Shown: one piece after another, positions 10,561 through 22,804 of the stretch
Position numbering within the stretch: position 1 is the stretch's first letter
How the letters are laid out: the number at the start of each line of letters is the position of its first letter
From: Scolanthus callimorphus
Lineage: Eukaryota > Cnidaria > Anthozoa > Actiniaria > Edwardsiidae
Direction: 5' to 3'
DNA: 64,000 nucleotides
Assembly (NCBI GenBank): GCA_033964015.1
Contig: CM066921.1
Location: 24,409,355 to 24,473,354 of the forward strand
Made by a program: the position numbers and the translations under genes
The notes under the pieces: model-generated
What the model was told of the DNA's origin: nothing
What the model saw: only the letters and a program-made list of their open reading frames with translations
The model's database searches: none

Positions 10561-10990
10561 CAGTAAATAACCCTGTTCCAAGAACGCCACCAATTCCTGT
10601 TCCCGCAGTAAACGAGTGAAGCGTGAGTTCTTCGTGCAGCGATGTCGCCGAGAGAAATCCAATTTCTGCCGTTCCAATTCCTAGAGAAGCTACACACACA
10701 CCAACTAGCCTAAACCAAGGTGTTTTCACGAGTGTAATCATAAGAATAGCTGCTAAAAAGAAAGTTCCGGCAAGAACACCTTTCGCCATTAGATTTGTCT
10801 TGTCCACAAAATATGGAAGTATGATCGACATACCAAGATAGGGGACAATTAGACATGCTATTATCGTAGAGGTCGGAATTTCAGTGGAAGCGAGAATGTC
10901 TTGACTTGCTATAATAATAGACGTGTAAAAATATACGTCACCACGGCAAGAACAAGGAAGCCGCCGACTTCATGTATCGTTTGAGAAGGC
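10561..10990 (-). pseudogene. CLN3-like first exon, frameshifted
   Basis: On the minus strand this matches the first coding exon of the CLN3 homologue at 19429-19969. It preserves VGGFLVLAVVTYI, DILASTEIPTST, then RLVGVCVASLGIGTAEIGFL and SLHEELTLHSFTAGTGIGG. It ends at a matching phase-1 donor (ACTG before GTGAGT at 10560). A one-base loss near 10920-10930 breaks the frame between VTYIF and YTSIIIASQDIL, and the N-terminal acidic segment cannot be joined in frame. No second exon matching 15900-16705 is seen downstream. It is best read as a partial, decayed paralogue; a sequencing error could mimic the frameshift but not the missing exon. Confidence 0.75.
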
Positions 10991-12435
10991 TTCTTTGTCA
11001 TGTTTCACTTTGGAGTCTTCGCTTTGTTTCTCTTGGAAATATTTCTCTTGGCAAATGTACGTTTTGGACACGAACGAACGCTTTGCAGACGGTCCTTGTT
11101 TCAGTACCAGGATATTCGTCATCACAGTGTGACTATGCATAATCTGGATGGCTTTCAATGGAAGACGGCTTTTGTTTACAGTTTGATCTCATTAGCATAA
11201 CAAATCTCAAGAGGTTCAGACTCAGGACTCACAAGAGCGTTGAAATACGGTATGGAATAGTCACTAAATGGGAAAAATATTCGAGGACCTAATCATAAGG
11301 TTATTGCTTCACGACTAGCCAATGCTATTTGCGGGCAGTAACAGGTTATACAGTTAATTGATATATATTTAACTATTATATACACTGACCGGATACCCGT
11401 GTTATAATCTCTATTTATATAAACATCATATTCACACTGTGATATAACAAGTATCTTCACATGTGAGATGTCACTCTGGCCTGTGTTCGAAGCCCCTTTT
11501 TGGATTTTCTAAAACAAATCATGATTTCATATTTTACTGACGTTTGTATAATAAACAGAACATGCCTGCTTAGAGAAAATGTCGTTTTCTCATGTTAAAA
11601 TTCAACATCTCCGCGCGGTCATGTAACATCCTCTTTAATAGAATAAAAATCGTATCAGTGTGAAGTGATACGATATCTAGTACGCGTGCTCTGATTGGCC
11701 GATTTCCGGTCTGATATTTTCCCATCTCGGACCGTTACCGTGTGACAATTGGTCCGGATCATGTATCAGATTTGCGACTTTGTTTACAAGTTCACGGCGC
11801 CATTTTTTTTTCCAAAGTTCTCGAGCCCCCCCCCCCCCCCCTCGTCAAATTTTCATACATTAATACTGTTATATGTATTTGATGTTTTCGCTCTTTCGAT
11901 ACATCCTTACTAATGAGCCCCTCCATTTTATATGGTCCCGCGCCGCCTTCCGTTTTGTGAGCTTGCGTTTTGTGAGCATTTCTATTGGTCAAGGGTAAAG
12001 TCTAATTCGTCTTCGAGCCAATCAAATTGAGACCTAAATCAAAAGGCATATTTCCTGGGCACGTCATGACTAATCGCAAGTCTGACCTACTTCGCCCCAT
12101 GATAAAGGTTCGTGAGAGCTTTAACCGGGGCGCGCCCGGACTAAAAGGATCCCTTAAAAAAATAATGATCAGAAATTTCGCCACACAAAGCAGGCAAGGC
12201 ACAGTCATACCAAAATGTTAAGCTTTATTGTACACGTTCTTTGTTATCAGTTTTCTCCCTTAATATTGTTTCTTTGATTTATTTACACTAGGCGCTATTT
12301 TCCCCTTATCTCCATTTATTATCACTATTCCATTGTTACCGATTCGGACTTTGCAAGGAAAAATATCCTTGCAAAAGATATAAAAATTGTGATCTGGATA
12401 TTGGCTCTATCGAGGTGTGGTAGTGTTTGACCCTT
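10991..12435. other. Intergenic, no gene seen
   Basis: AT-rich sequence with scattered short repeats and a C run of about 17 at 11826-11842. Open frames at about 10970-11200 and 11792-12221 have no recognisable similarity. Confidence 0.4.
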
Positions 12436-12720
12436 GAATTTCCACGACAGGACCTTCATTTTACACCGGTATTTCCACGGACTTTCATTTGCAGCTTTGG
12501 AAAATCCATAGGGATCACATGAGAATGTGGAATTTCCACAGGGTTTGCTTCAAATTTCCACAGGAGCTGTGCAGTTTGAACAGGAGTCTGGACTTTCCAA
12601 AGATCTGGAATTTTTGAAAATTATTGAGTTCCTCGATATGGGGCATGACGTTTTTCGGAACAGCCCATTGCATTTTCTCTATACAGAAATTTCGGTTTTG
12701 GTAATTGTTAGCCTGCTCGA
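12436..12720. repeat. Dispersed repeat, shared with 40.1-40.35 kb
   Basis: Contains GGAATTTCCACAGGG, CAAATTTCCACAGGAGCTG and CAGGAGTCTGGA in the same order as 40137-40353. No coding content. Confidence 0.65.
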
Positions 12721-12817
12721 GCCTGCGTAGCAAAAAAAATTGTACAGAGGCCATTACTAGGCGTGACGATCTTTCCTACTAGGACTGTCCGCCAGCATTG
12801 AAGATTATATGTTATTT

Positions 12818-13110
12818 TTATTATTATACATTGTACTCACTATCTCGATTCTGATTGGCTAAAAGCGCGCGCTTTACTTTGGGAATCACGCACTTTGAGG
12901 GTCTCCAAGAATCAGCATGCTTGATCCTACGCGGCACTGAGCTTGGTTGGTCACTAAACAAAGCGACATTCGAGACTCTGGAACCCAGGGTACAAGAATT
13001 ACAAAACCCCACATAAACTCTGCAAATGCGAAGTGAAATCATTGCGAAAAGTGCCCAAGCAATCAATGTGCTAAATTTCAGCTTTCTACGCTTTCTCTAA
13101 AGCGAGCGAT
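12818..13110. repeat. Dispersed repeat (CATTGTACTCACTATCTCG family)
   Basis: The start (CATTGTACTCACTATCTCGA, then CGCGCGCTTTACTTTGGGAA) recurs at 48934 and 49326. The right part is the inverted counterpart of 7320-7520. Confidence 0.65.
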
Positions 13111-13475
13111 AATTGTAGTTTTTAGTTTTCCACATCTACACTGTATTTTAACAGGCTTTTTACGTATTGATGCACACAGATTTTACAGGCATCAGTATGA
13201 AAAATTAAAAACGCAATTGCTCAATTCATACAGTAGCTATAACCTCTAAACTGTTTTAGTCACTATCTCAATGCAATGATTATATTTTGTCGATATACAC
13301 GTCCCTGGTTTGATATTTTCGCATTGATTTCACTTTGCGTTTGCAGTGTTTATGTGGGATTTTGAAATTCTTGCCTACTCAACAAAGTGGCGGCAGAAAC
13401 CGTGATAAGGCCTATTGACAAATGATTCCCTTGATTAGAGAATAAAAGGGTTTCTGTAGGAAATAAGGTTTCTAT

Positions 13476-13759
13476 AACCCCGTAGCAAAACGCATTTGTC
13501 ATGTGCTAAAGATTCACGTACTCGTGCTGCTTGGAAATTTGGCCAGACACAAAACGTAAGGCCAAAAATTACAGAGCAGGTAGAATATGGTCATATCTTT
13601 CTCTGAACTTTTGCACCTCGCACTTTAAGGCTTGCATCCGAGGCGAATAAAGTTAAAATATATCGTTCGCTGTTGTTATGTAGATTTTTTCAATGTCTCC
13701 ATTTCACAGGCCAGTGAATCTTTAGCGCACGTGAACTGCGTTTTGCCGCGGTGTCGGTT
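13476..13759. mobile_element. MITE (GCAAAACGCA family)
   Basis: The ends GTAGCAAAACGCA and TGCGTTTTGCCGCGGTGT are inverted, and internal GATTCACGTACTCG / CAGTGAATCTTTAGCGCA are also paired. A better-preserved copy with an 8-bp target duplication lies at 40362-40710. Confidence 0.65.
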
Positions 13760-14108
13760 CTAATAGCTAGGCACAGACAGATTCTGCTCAAAAATTATTT
13801 AAAAGTTGCCGCAAAATACCCTCAAAAGTTGCTCAAAAGTTGCTCAAATTCGAAAATGTTTCTCACAGAATCAAAAAAGTTGCTCCCCAAAAAAGAGCAT
13901 TTCTTCACGCTTGTCGCCTGAGTTATTAAAAAATGATAAAGAATCACTCAACTCAACATCTCCATAAGATCAGGCAATTTTATTCTAAACACCATATGAC
14001 ATAATTATACTAATCAATACGGTTGTTTAAAAAGAGACTCACTTGCCGCCATACTGTTGGCTTAGTAAACAAGTAAAAAAAATGGGGAGTTTGTAGTATC
14101 AAAAACTC

Positions 14109-15074
14109 ATAGCGGAGCTCCTGCGCGGGCCGAAGGCCCGCGCAAGCGGAGCACCATACGTCATCAGTGATTGAAAAATTAATATCTCGTGAAGGGAAGA
14201 CTCTAAGACAACCAAACTTTGGTAGTGTAGTCTAGGTCACCAGGTGAGAGAAATGAAGTGGTCACGTGATATGACGTCATCGATGACGTCATCTATGCTT
14301 CAGAAATGAATATCTCATGAAAGGAAGACTCTAAAACAACCAAACTTGGGTAGTGTAGTCTAGGTCACTAGATGAGCCGATTGAAGTGGTCACGTGATGT
14401 GTCGTCATCGATGACGTCATCTATGCTTGAAAAATCAATATCTCGTGAAGAGAAGACTCTAAGACAACCAAACTTGGGTAGTGTAGTCTAGGCCACCAGA
14501 TGAGCGAAACGAGGTGGTCACGTGATATGACGTCATCGATGACGTCATCTATGTTTGAAAAATGAATATCTCATGAAGGGAAGACTCTAAACCAACCAAA
14601 CTTGGGTAATGTAGTCCAGGTCACCAGATGAGCGAAATGAAGTGGTCACGTGAGGCGACGTCATCGATGACGTCATCTATGCTTGAAAAATCAATATCTC
14701 ATGAAGGGAAGACTCTAAAACAACCAAACTTTGGTAGTGTAGTCTAGGTCACCAGATGAGCGAAATGAGCTGGTCTCGTGATATGACGTCAGTGATGACG
14801 TCATCTGTGCTTGAAAAATTAATATCTCGTGAATGGAAGACTCGAAAACAACCAAACTTTGGTTGTGTAGTCTAGGTCACCAGATGAGCGAAATGAAGTG
14901 TTCACGTGAGTTGACTTCATCGATGACGTCATCTATGCTTGAAAAATTAATATATCGTGAAGGGAAGACTCTAAAGCAACCATGTAAACCATGTACACAT
15001 GGGAATCCTTTCATTCACACAGAAAATTTTATAACCAGGAGCTCCGCTTTTAGCCAGTGGCTAAATCTATATAT
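14109..15074 (+). mobile_element. Helentron-like non-autonomous unit with 128-bp array
   Basis: It begins with TAGCGGAGCTCC and a strong hairpin (GCGCGGGCC / GGCCCGCGC). A tandem array fills the centre. It ends with GGAGCTCCGCTTTT, the hairpin TTTAGCCA / TGGCTAAA and the tail TCTATATATTA. There are no long terminal inverted repeats. A reverse-orientation copy with the same parts lies at 56109-57574. A 3' hairpin a few bases from the end plus a central tandem array is the known layout of Helentron-derived HINE elements, which is the reason for the name; no helicase is present. Confidence 0.6.
14154..14990 (+). repeat. Array of 128-bp repeats with CRE-like palindromes
   Basis: The landmark GATGACGTCAT starts at 14282, 14410, 14538, 14666, 14794 and 14922, a spacing of exactly 128 bp each time. 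A typical unit carries a TGACGTCA-TCGA-like pair of CRE/ATF palindromes preceded by GGTCACGTGA, then AATATCTCGTGAAGGGAAGA and CAACCAAACTTGGGTAGTG. Homologous units run in the opposite direction at 56.3-57.2 kb. Confidence 0.9.
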
Positions 15075-15456
15075 TACAATAATATCTGCTGCTACTATTT
15101 TTGAAAGAAACTATGAAGCCCTTTTAGGTTATGTCACCTCAGCCCCATTTTCTCTAGCAATTTGAATACCCAACGAGACATCCATATCTTGAAGATACCT
15201 CTGAGCAGTGAGCACCAAGGTGAAAGTACTTTTTAATTATCTTTTTAGCAAGATTTTTCATTCTGTGTTTGATTTGAAATGGCAAATGTATCACAAATTG
15301 CTATTTTGTTGTAAAATTCAATAGGAAATAGCGGAAATGCGAAGAAGTTGCTCATAGTTGAAAAAAGTTGCTCAGAATTGAAAAAGTTGCTCAAAATTGA
15401 AAAAGTTGCTCAAAAGTTGCCGAGCAGAATCTGTCTGTGCCTACTAATAGCACCTA

Positions 15457-15813
15457 TAGACCGATTCGACGTAATTTTGTATTTGTCTGATTGGAAAACT
15501 TTTTGAACCAATGAAAGATCTCTCTGAAAGTAGTGAAATTGCCAAGTTTGGGGGTTGTAGCCTGTTTAGGAGCGAAGTTATGAGCCCGCGAATACGTGTT
15601 TTTTTTACAGGCGTTTATACGGCTAAGGGTCACCTTAGTCATACAAACCTCTGTAAAATTTCGAGATTTCATTACCCTGTAACTTTTCTTCTGAGCAAGA
15701 TAGGAACTTCAAATGTTTCATGTTGACTAGTTTCAAAGGATTCTTCAATCAGTTCAAAAAGCTTTCCATTGAGACAAGTAAATCAACTACCTGAAATTAC
15801 GTCGAATCGGTGT
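15457..15813. mobile_element. MITE (CCGATTCGACGTAATTT ends)
   Basis: CCGATTCGACGTAATTTTG at about 15461 is matched by AAATTACGTCGAATCGG ending near 15810. Open frames within it are not supported. Confidence 0.75.
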
Positions 15814-15899
15814 ATTGTACTGTGTTGGCGGCAAACTTAGTAGCAGATCAACACTCTTAGTAATGTACTCATTTCTTTGCATTAGTCATGTTCTCTTGT

Positions 15900-18800
15900 T
15901 TACCTAATGCAAGAAATACTAGCATTCCATCCATGCATGGATCTGGTAAAGCAATACTCACTATCGCTAATCACGTGACGGCAATGTTCCTGTAAAGCAG
16001 GTTCCAGCCACAAACCAGTAAAACCGGCAAATACAACTCCGCCTTGCAGTGCGGCCGTCAAAAAAGCGCGCGAAAATTCCTTGTAGCGCGGCCGCATGTT
16101 TTTTCCCGCCACTGCAAACGTGTTAAGATAAAGCGCGCCCTCGGTGGCTCCAGTAATGAAGCAAAGAAGGACAACGACTACATAGCTCGGCAGAAACCGG
16201 TACAAACTACACAGAATCAGAAAGAACATATTACCAAAGATCACGGCAGTTAAAATCCAAGTCTTTTCAGTGACTACACTCCAGTCCGGCCTCCCCCATG
16301 ACAAAATGACCCCGTACGATCGACCTAGCAATTCTCCTATCCAGAACCCTAGCGTATAATACTGGTAATGATTCCTAGGGTCGATAGGAGAATTTGGAAA
16401 GGCTATAGTCGTGACTACAGCTTGCATAGTGGCGTAATCAGCAAAGAGGCCGATGAATAACGGTACCGCGAGATGCATGTTGGCCTTGGCGGCGCCGACT
16501 TTCTCGTTCCACGTGAGGCTCGCGTGATGATTATCGTGCTCGTCGTCGCCGATACTCGAGTATTCCACGTGACTACCACGTGGTGAGTCGGCTGGGGGAT
16601 GCGTGTGTCGCTTCACGTACCACGCGATCACTGGGTACAGCGGTAGGATTACTAGCAGAAGAAGCTGGGCGGTACTGGGATGCATACAGAAAAACGTGGT
16701 CGCGGCTGAAAAAAGAAACAACAAAAACTTGTGACTATTTACTACCACTTGCGTTCAACCCTGAAGCTTGACGATTCGTTCGCGTAGGTTTACGTTTCAA
16801 ATTTGCACGTTTTGTCGAGAAACTGTCGCGCTTCTCGCTCGCTGATTGGCAGCTGTTTTGACCGTTATTTTTCAGCAAATAAGAGTGCGGGAAACGCGAC
16901 TACTTCTCGACACAATGGCACGTTTGAAACGTTGATCGCAAATGGTAGTACATAATCTTGATCGCAAATTGATGTTTAACACTCAATCGCCATCAAATTG
17001 ACGATAATTAGTTTTGGTCTATTCACAAGAAAAAAGAAAAGCAAGATGAACTCAGAGCTCCTCTTGTTTTCTATGAGTCCGGATTTTATATATCGTCGGC
17101 AGCCCCTTTGACCGCAAAGATAACAAAACAAAAAAACAATATGACAACCGAATCTCGAACGGCTTAAAGTTTGATCGATTTCCCTGCTGTTTACGCTAAG
17201 ATATGAAAAAATCCTTACAGACATTGCAATAAAATATGGGTCTTAGTTTTTGACGTTTTCTTAAGCAATAAAAGTACTTTCCGCGTGCTCTCTGCTTTCT
17301 CACAAACACGAGGGGGATGTTGGGAGAACTGATCAAAACTTGAAAGACACGAGTATTTTTATTGCTTTTAGAAAATAACATACACACGCGCGACAGCGTT
17401 GCGTGACAATCGTGTTTCTCAGGTCTCTTACAAACACGCTTTTTAACCAATCAGAATGCGCACATTCACAATACAACATAGGTGTTATTTTCTAATATAA
17501 TTTAAGATTTTTATATAGGGAGCTTTAAAAAAGGTCCATAGTAAGCTATGCACCTGTCTGTCCCCGCGTTGCCAAATGATATACGCTGTGATATCAATAA
17601 CAACAACAAGAAAAAAACAGCAACAGCAACGATATCATTAAATATATACAAAAAAAAACGCATATCATAATCTCATGTCACATGTCAAAGTCGACAGAAC
17701 TTTTTTATCGATCAGCCAGTCCTGTCTGAGGCCGAGGTCAACTTTTTCCAGGCCGAGGTCACAGTTTTTCCACGGACCGACCTAATGAGCCGGCACATAA
17801 CTTATTTATTTTTTTCCAGCTATAAAATTTGATTTTTTTTCCATGAAAACAAGCACACACAAATGGTTACCGTGACCTAGGTCATCGCCCGCGCGCGCAT
17901 GCTCTAAGCGCCAATCAGAATGCAGAATTAGCTAAAAAATTATTTAGGAATTTTTCCCAGAAAAATTGAAGTTTACGCTCAAGTGTATTAAGGCCTGGGT
18001 CAGCCCAGAAAATCGAGGAAATCACAAAATTTCAAATATCTTTGCAAATCATTGATGTTGGAGCATGAAATTTCAGGATAGTTAACATTCATCGAGTGAA
18101 ATGTTTAAGTATGGAATTTGGGCTGATATACTGATCACGTGGCCAGCTACGTGACATTTTCACTTTTCAAATTTAAAAATTTCTCCGGTGGTGAGTTTCA
18201 CTCCTTTCTGAAAAGTTAATAGCTAATAATATTTCGCTCTTTGGGTTCTATATAGTGGTGTCTTAGCTGGTGGGAAAAGTTTGCTTCTTTAAGGTGCTTT
18301 AAGGAGCTGATATGTTGATTAGGTCACGTGACCTGCTTCCGACCCTTATATCTCGTTAACGATAAATGATAGCCCAGCAGCCAAAACAGTACGATATTTC
18401 TATTGCTGAGGCCTATCCATTTTCACCAAAATTGTATAGTTAGATGTTTTCTCCATCACCGGAAAAGCAATTTACTGTTTAGTCACGTGACATGCCTTGT
18501 GACGTCATTCCGTACTAAAAAATGGCACCAAAATGTTAAGTTCGTCGAGTTTTATCACTCTACCAAAAATTAGCCTGCCTTAAATAGATTAAAGCAATTT
18601 AAGGCAAATTTTGCGTTTTGGGGGACCAGCCCCAAGGCCATTTAGAATCCCAGGCCTTAATGTGCTTGAGCGAGCCAAAAAAGAACGTCATGGCATATGT
18701 ATCCGAGATTATTTTTTCCGTTAGTGTCGGGGAAAAAATTAATGTCTTTTTTTACGTTTCCCATGAAAAACGGATATTTTAAGAAAAGATCTGGGTGGCT

Positions 18801-19969
18801 GCTGCAGATGTTGCCAGCAAAGAAAAAAATGTTTTTAAAACCATATTCAAAATAAGAAACTCTGATCAAACAAGATGAAATTCAACACAAAACAATTGTT
18901 GTTCACAGTAGACACAGCAATGGAATTTTCAAAACTACTAATGTAAAATCTGATTGAATATTTCTCAAAAGGACCTCATGCAATATCAGCAATAACTTTT
19001 AACTGCCTCATATAAGGTTTTTCAATCTTCCAAATGTGAGTCTGTCTTCACACAGTGGGAAGCAAATGATATTCTAACTCCTCGAGCAGAACGAACATAG
19101 TATTTCATATCAATTTTTTTTATGAAAGGTAAATACTTTATCACGTACTAAGCTATTGGACGATTCTTTGATACCTATATAGTTCTAAATTGCATGGAAT
19201 TAATAACTGCTTGATTTCGAGATATAAGAGTGTACTCGAAGAATTGTGATCTTGATGAGGCCACAAACATCAGTTGGATTACGAAAGCCAAGCCCATAAC
19301 ATAGAAAGCTATTTTTTTCTTCAGGTATTGAACACGATTCGTTTTTGAAGAAATGATATTGAAAACTTCGTTTATTGAGATAAAATAAAGGTACTTTTTA
19401 ATAATAAAAATTTCGGAATAAAACTTACCGGTATAGAAGGCCGGCCCGATGACAGCTCCCAAGCCTGTCCCGGTTGTAAAGGAATACACGGCGAGATCCT
19501 GATGCAGCGAAGTCGCGGAGAGGAATCCAATTTCTGCCGTTCCCATTCCAAGAGAAGCTACAACAACGCCTATTAGTCTAAGTCCCGGGGTTTTTATGAG
19601 CGCTATCAGTAAAATAGCTAGAGCAAAGAAGAACAGAGATGCTAAGGCCTTGGTCATCAGCGGAACTCGGTCGATGTAGTAGGGTAAAAAGAGCGTCATA
19701 ATAAAATATGGGAGATTGAGACAGATAATTGTGGTTGAAGTTGGAATATCTGTGGAGGCCAGAACATCTTCAGCGGAGGTTATTATTGTAGTGTAGAGAA
19801 TGTATGTGACAACTGCCAAAGCCAGAAACCCGCCGATTTCCACTAAGTCCTTTCGGGACTGGTTGGCACGAGATTCGTTTTCCAAATCTGCCTCGTTGAC
19901 CTCGCTTGGCACTTCAATAGGTTCCGTGTTAACTTCATCGCCGGACTCGGCTTCGGCGATTTTTTCCAT
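15900..19969 (-). CDS. CLN3: CLN3 (battenin) homologue
   Basis: Two coding exons: 19969-19429 and 16705-15900. The donor GTAAGT at 19428 and the acceptor TTTTTTCAG ending at 16706 are both phase 1, giving 448 residues; human CLN3 is about 438. CLN3 is a multi-pass lysosomal/late-endosomal membrane protein whose loss causes Batten disease in humans; its exact activity is still debated. Residues 1-45 are an acidic cytosolic-type tail. After this come hydrophobic spans and the conserved block GTAEIGFLSATSLHQ with the glycine-rich SFTTGTGLGAVIG. Exon 2 continues with several membrane spans, PRYKEFSRAF and an extended C terminus. The Met at 19969 has an in-frame stop a little upstream. A GTAAAC follows the final ATTAG, so a further exon is possible but not needed. 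The 2.7-kb intron holds a piggyBac-like MITE. Confidence 0.85.
18323..18332. promoter_or_regulatory. CLEAR-type palindrome (TFEB/MiT-like site)
   Basis: GTCACGTGAC matches the CLEAR element bound by TFEB-family factors at lysosomal genes. It is inside the MITE in the CLN3 intron. Binding is an inference; the motif is also common in repeats here. Confidence 0.3.
18482..18491. promoter_or_regulatory. Second CLEAR-type palindrome
   Basis: A second exact GTCACGTGAC, 159 bp from the first and in the same MITE. Confidence 0.3.
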
Positions 19970-21777
19970 TGGAGAAATGGCTTGATCTCTTTGCCCTTGA
20001 TCAACGATTCCTGTGCTGAAATGCTCTGAGAGACGCAGTTATGAATAAATAATGATTGGAAAATCCCTTGAAATCATTTGCATTTCTATATCCAATTAGA
20101 TGGAAAATCTCCGTGATTCGCTCAGAAGAACAACTGCATATTTTACGTGGCAGCTGCAGCATGTGAAAGAATTGAAACTTGTGAATATAACATTTCAAAT
20201 ACGGACAATCTTTAAGGTGAAATTTATATATAGTATCCTGAATTTCAAGGAGTGATTTAGGAGTTTTAATAGCACTAAAAAGTATTTTAAGGAATCATTT
20301 TCATATTAAGGCGTTCCCCAATCTTAACTTAAAAGCAAATTCAATAAATTTTAAGAAAAACGCTTCGATTCGACCGCTGTGTGTACAAGCACATTGTTAT
20401 TTGTTTTGCAGCTTCTTTCAAATTAAGACAATACACGCAGGTTAGAACGATATGAAGTTTTACTACCCTCTTTCTCAACTGACACCTTTATTTTGATCAG
20501 AAAATCAGACATAAAAACATTTTAAACTAAGAAAGTTGTGGCCCCCTTATCTATAGCAATGATGCGTTAATTTTCAGACAACTGTCTGATATGGCTTACA
20601 ACACAAATTTAAAGGTATATTTTCAAACATACATTAGTACATTTTCAATGCCATAAAAACACGGCGACAGAGCCCAATTGATACATATAAGGTTAACTTG
20701 CAAGTGAAAAAAATTGAATGCCCGACACGATATTTGTTATAACATAAACACACTTTTACAAGTGTCACTGCTAAGTTATTAACGCCGGCTTTTATTTTTT
20801 AGTTTTGATGCTTGATAACATTTAGTTTTTTTCGAAAATGTATTATATGCGGACTTTTGTTTGGTTTGTGGTTTTATGACCTATTTTCTGTGTTTTTTTT
20901 TTTAGATTTTGGATGTGACCAAATAATTGTGCTTTAAGCACTATTTTTCATACCTTCTAAATAAGATAGTTGCATTGTTAAAAATCTGCACTCTCTTTGA
21001 AGACCTCCCGGAATACCAGGGTTTACTAAATAGAAATCATAGGTGATGTGAACATAATGTTTTAGAGCTTCTAGACATGAAGAAAATCACGTTTTTGGGA
21101 AGTGTAGAGGACAGAGCGCGAATGACCTGCTAAAATAACTAAATTTCAAATAGCAAGGTCAAGTTAACTGAGATCAGCTTCAATTTTTGCATAGAGACTC
21201 ATTATGTGATGAAAAAGAAAATATCAAAAAATGACTTTTTTAACGGATCCGTCTTTGAAATACTTTGGTTTCTGTACTATTTTATGGGAGAATAAGTACT
21301 TTGATCAGGAATTATGCGAACTTTGTTTAATCATATCTAAAATTCATATTCTTCAAATTTCTTAAAAATTTGGATTTACGCTTTTGGTCATAGAAACTCC
21401 TCTTATACGGAATCTTGAGCTTACCACTGTATGCATTGCTACGCGACCTCAAAATTGAATGTTGCGATGGGCGCTTGGCAATTTTTAGCTGTCAATCAAC
21501 CAAAACGCTGGATTCGGCTGCTTTAGTGGGTCGATATTCATTGCAAAATCAACCAAAATGGTTTTAAGCTATCCTTTGACTTCCTTTCTCAAGAATGTTT
21601 AACTTTCTGTTCAGGAAAATTCACATTACAATTTTCTTGCGTAAAATCGCCAATCGCAACATTGAATTTTGAGGTCGCGTAGCAATGCATACGGTGGTAA
21701 TATTGAGATATGGTGAAGTTAGACATTTTATTTTTGGTCATTTTCGCTCTCTCAAGGTAGAGGCAAATAGAGCAGAT
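19970..21777. other. AT-rich region upstream of CLN3
   Basis: Should include the CLN3 promoter and 5' leader. Just above the start, a TCTCTCAG near 20033 could be a 3' splice site of a 5' UTR exon. No TATA box or other gene is convincing. Sequences around 21420-21700 (GACCTCAAAATTGAATGTTG and its complement) form a foldback, probably another MITE. Confidence 0.4.
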
Positions 21778-21948
21778 TTCGCATGACTGTGAAAAGTGCC
21801 GTGACACGGCGCGGTACTGTCGCGGTGTCGGTACCGAACCTGGCCTGCTGTAGATACCGAACGAAATCGCGTAGTCGCGGTACGATCACAGTCGTGGCGC
21901 GGTTCAACTCTTTCGCGGCCCTTTCACAGTCATACGAAATCTGCTCTA
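21778..21948. mobile_element. MITE (TAGAGCAGATTTCG family)
   Basis: Ends TAGAGCAGATTTCGCATGAC and GTCATACGAAATCTGCTCTA are inverted. The GC-rich interior has GGTACTGTCGCGGTG. Near-identical in plan to the nested copy at 61623-61814. Confidence 0.85.
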
Positions 21949-22317
21949 ATGAATTCCACGGCGTGTCTTCAATAGGGGGTGCAGATAGCGAAGTTATGCT
22001 AACGCACGGGCGTCGTACAAACATGGGAACGAGTCTCCGTACGCTCCTCACCTTGAAAACAGTAACACGATTATTTCGCGAATCTGAGCGTACTCTCGTG
22101 ACAGTGAAACAGTAAAACATTGCCGGATGATCAAATGGCACGGAAAATGGTTTCACGAAGCAACGAAAGGCTGTACACCTAATTCAATCAAACGTTGCTT
22201 TGGAAATCAATTTGGTCTTTGCAGCGCGGAATACAATAGGATTCTTTGCTTGCGTACCACAAAACAAAAGCGCAAAAAACAAATACCTAAGCAACGTTTT
22301 TCAAATAGGCGTATTTG

Positions 22318-22692
22318 CTCTATCCACACCAACGCGTTTTCAAAAGTAATCGTTTTCAAACTTATACGGATTAATGAAAACGATCAGCGTGTTAGTGTGG
22401 ACGCAAATTTAACTCCAAACAAGCAATCAGGTTTTTTTTTATGTTGGCGCGTGTAAGGACAGTCTCAAAGTAAGTGGTACAGTTGACGTTATCGTTTTCA
22501 TATTTATCCGGTTTCGACCGTCTACACTAAAACGATATGTATACGGATTCGTTTTTATCCACCTTCGAGACCATTTTCAAACTTACACGGATTCGATGAA
22601 AGCGACCAGAGTGTTAGTGTGGACGGAAGGCCCAAACGTTTCAAACGTATACGGATTCAAACGAAAACGCGTTAGTGTGGACTGTCCCTATA
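22318..22692 (-). mobile_element. MITE (TCCACACTAACGCG family)
   Basis: Inverted ends with CCACACCAACGCGTTTTC at the left and GAAAACGCGTTAGTGTGGAC at the right. Reverse orientation relative to copies at 61393-61953 and 63389-63757. It lies just downstream of the PICK1 stop codon. Confidence 0.8.
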
Positions 22693-22804
22693 CTTCCTTA
22701 ACATTTATAGTGTACAATTTTCTAGTACATTTCGCTTTAAATAATAAATACTTATCCTATTTAGCACTAGTGATATTATATTCATTAAAGGCAGATTACC
22801 ATGA

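Larger units (their letters stand above)
13768..15443. mobile_element. hAT-like element carrying a nested Helentron-like unit
   Basis: Terminal inverted repeats TAGGCACAGACAGATTCTGC and its complement GCAGAATCTGTCTGTGCCTA are near perfect. The 8-bp sequence CTAATAGC flanks both ends (13760-13767 and 15444-15451), fitting a hAT target duplication. Subterminal regions are rich in the short tandem motif AAAGTTGCTCA. No transposase frame is visible. The interior holds the separate unit 14109-15074. Confidence 0.85.
17988..18660. mobile_element. piggyBac-like MITE in the CLN3 intron
   Basis: TTAA followed by GGCCTGGG at 17988 is mirrored by CCCAGGCC followed by TTAA at 18649-18660, the TTAA target duplication and short inverted ends characteristic of piggyBac. 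No transposase is present. The interior has several CACGTG E-boxes. It lies in the single intron of the CLN3 homologue. Confidence 0.75.

Noticed and set aside
14154..14990. 128-bp array as a centromeric satellite
   Set aside because: Only about six units bounded by mobile-element ends; there is no higher-order array.
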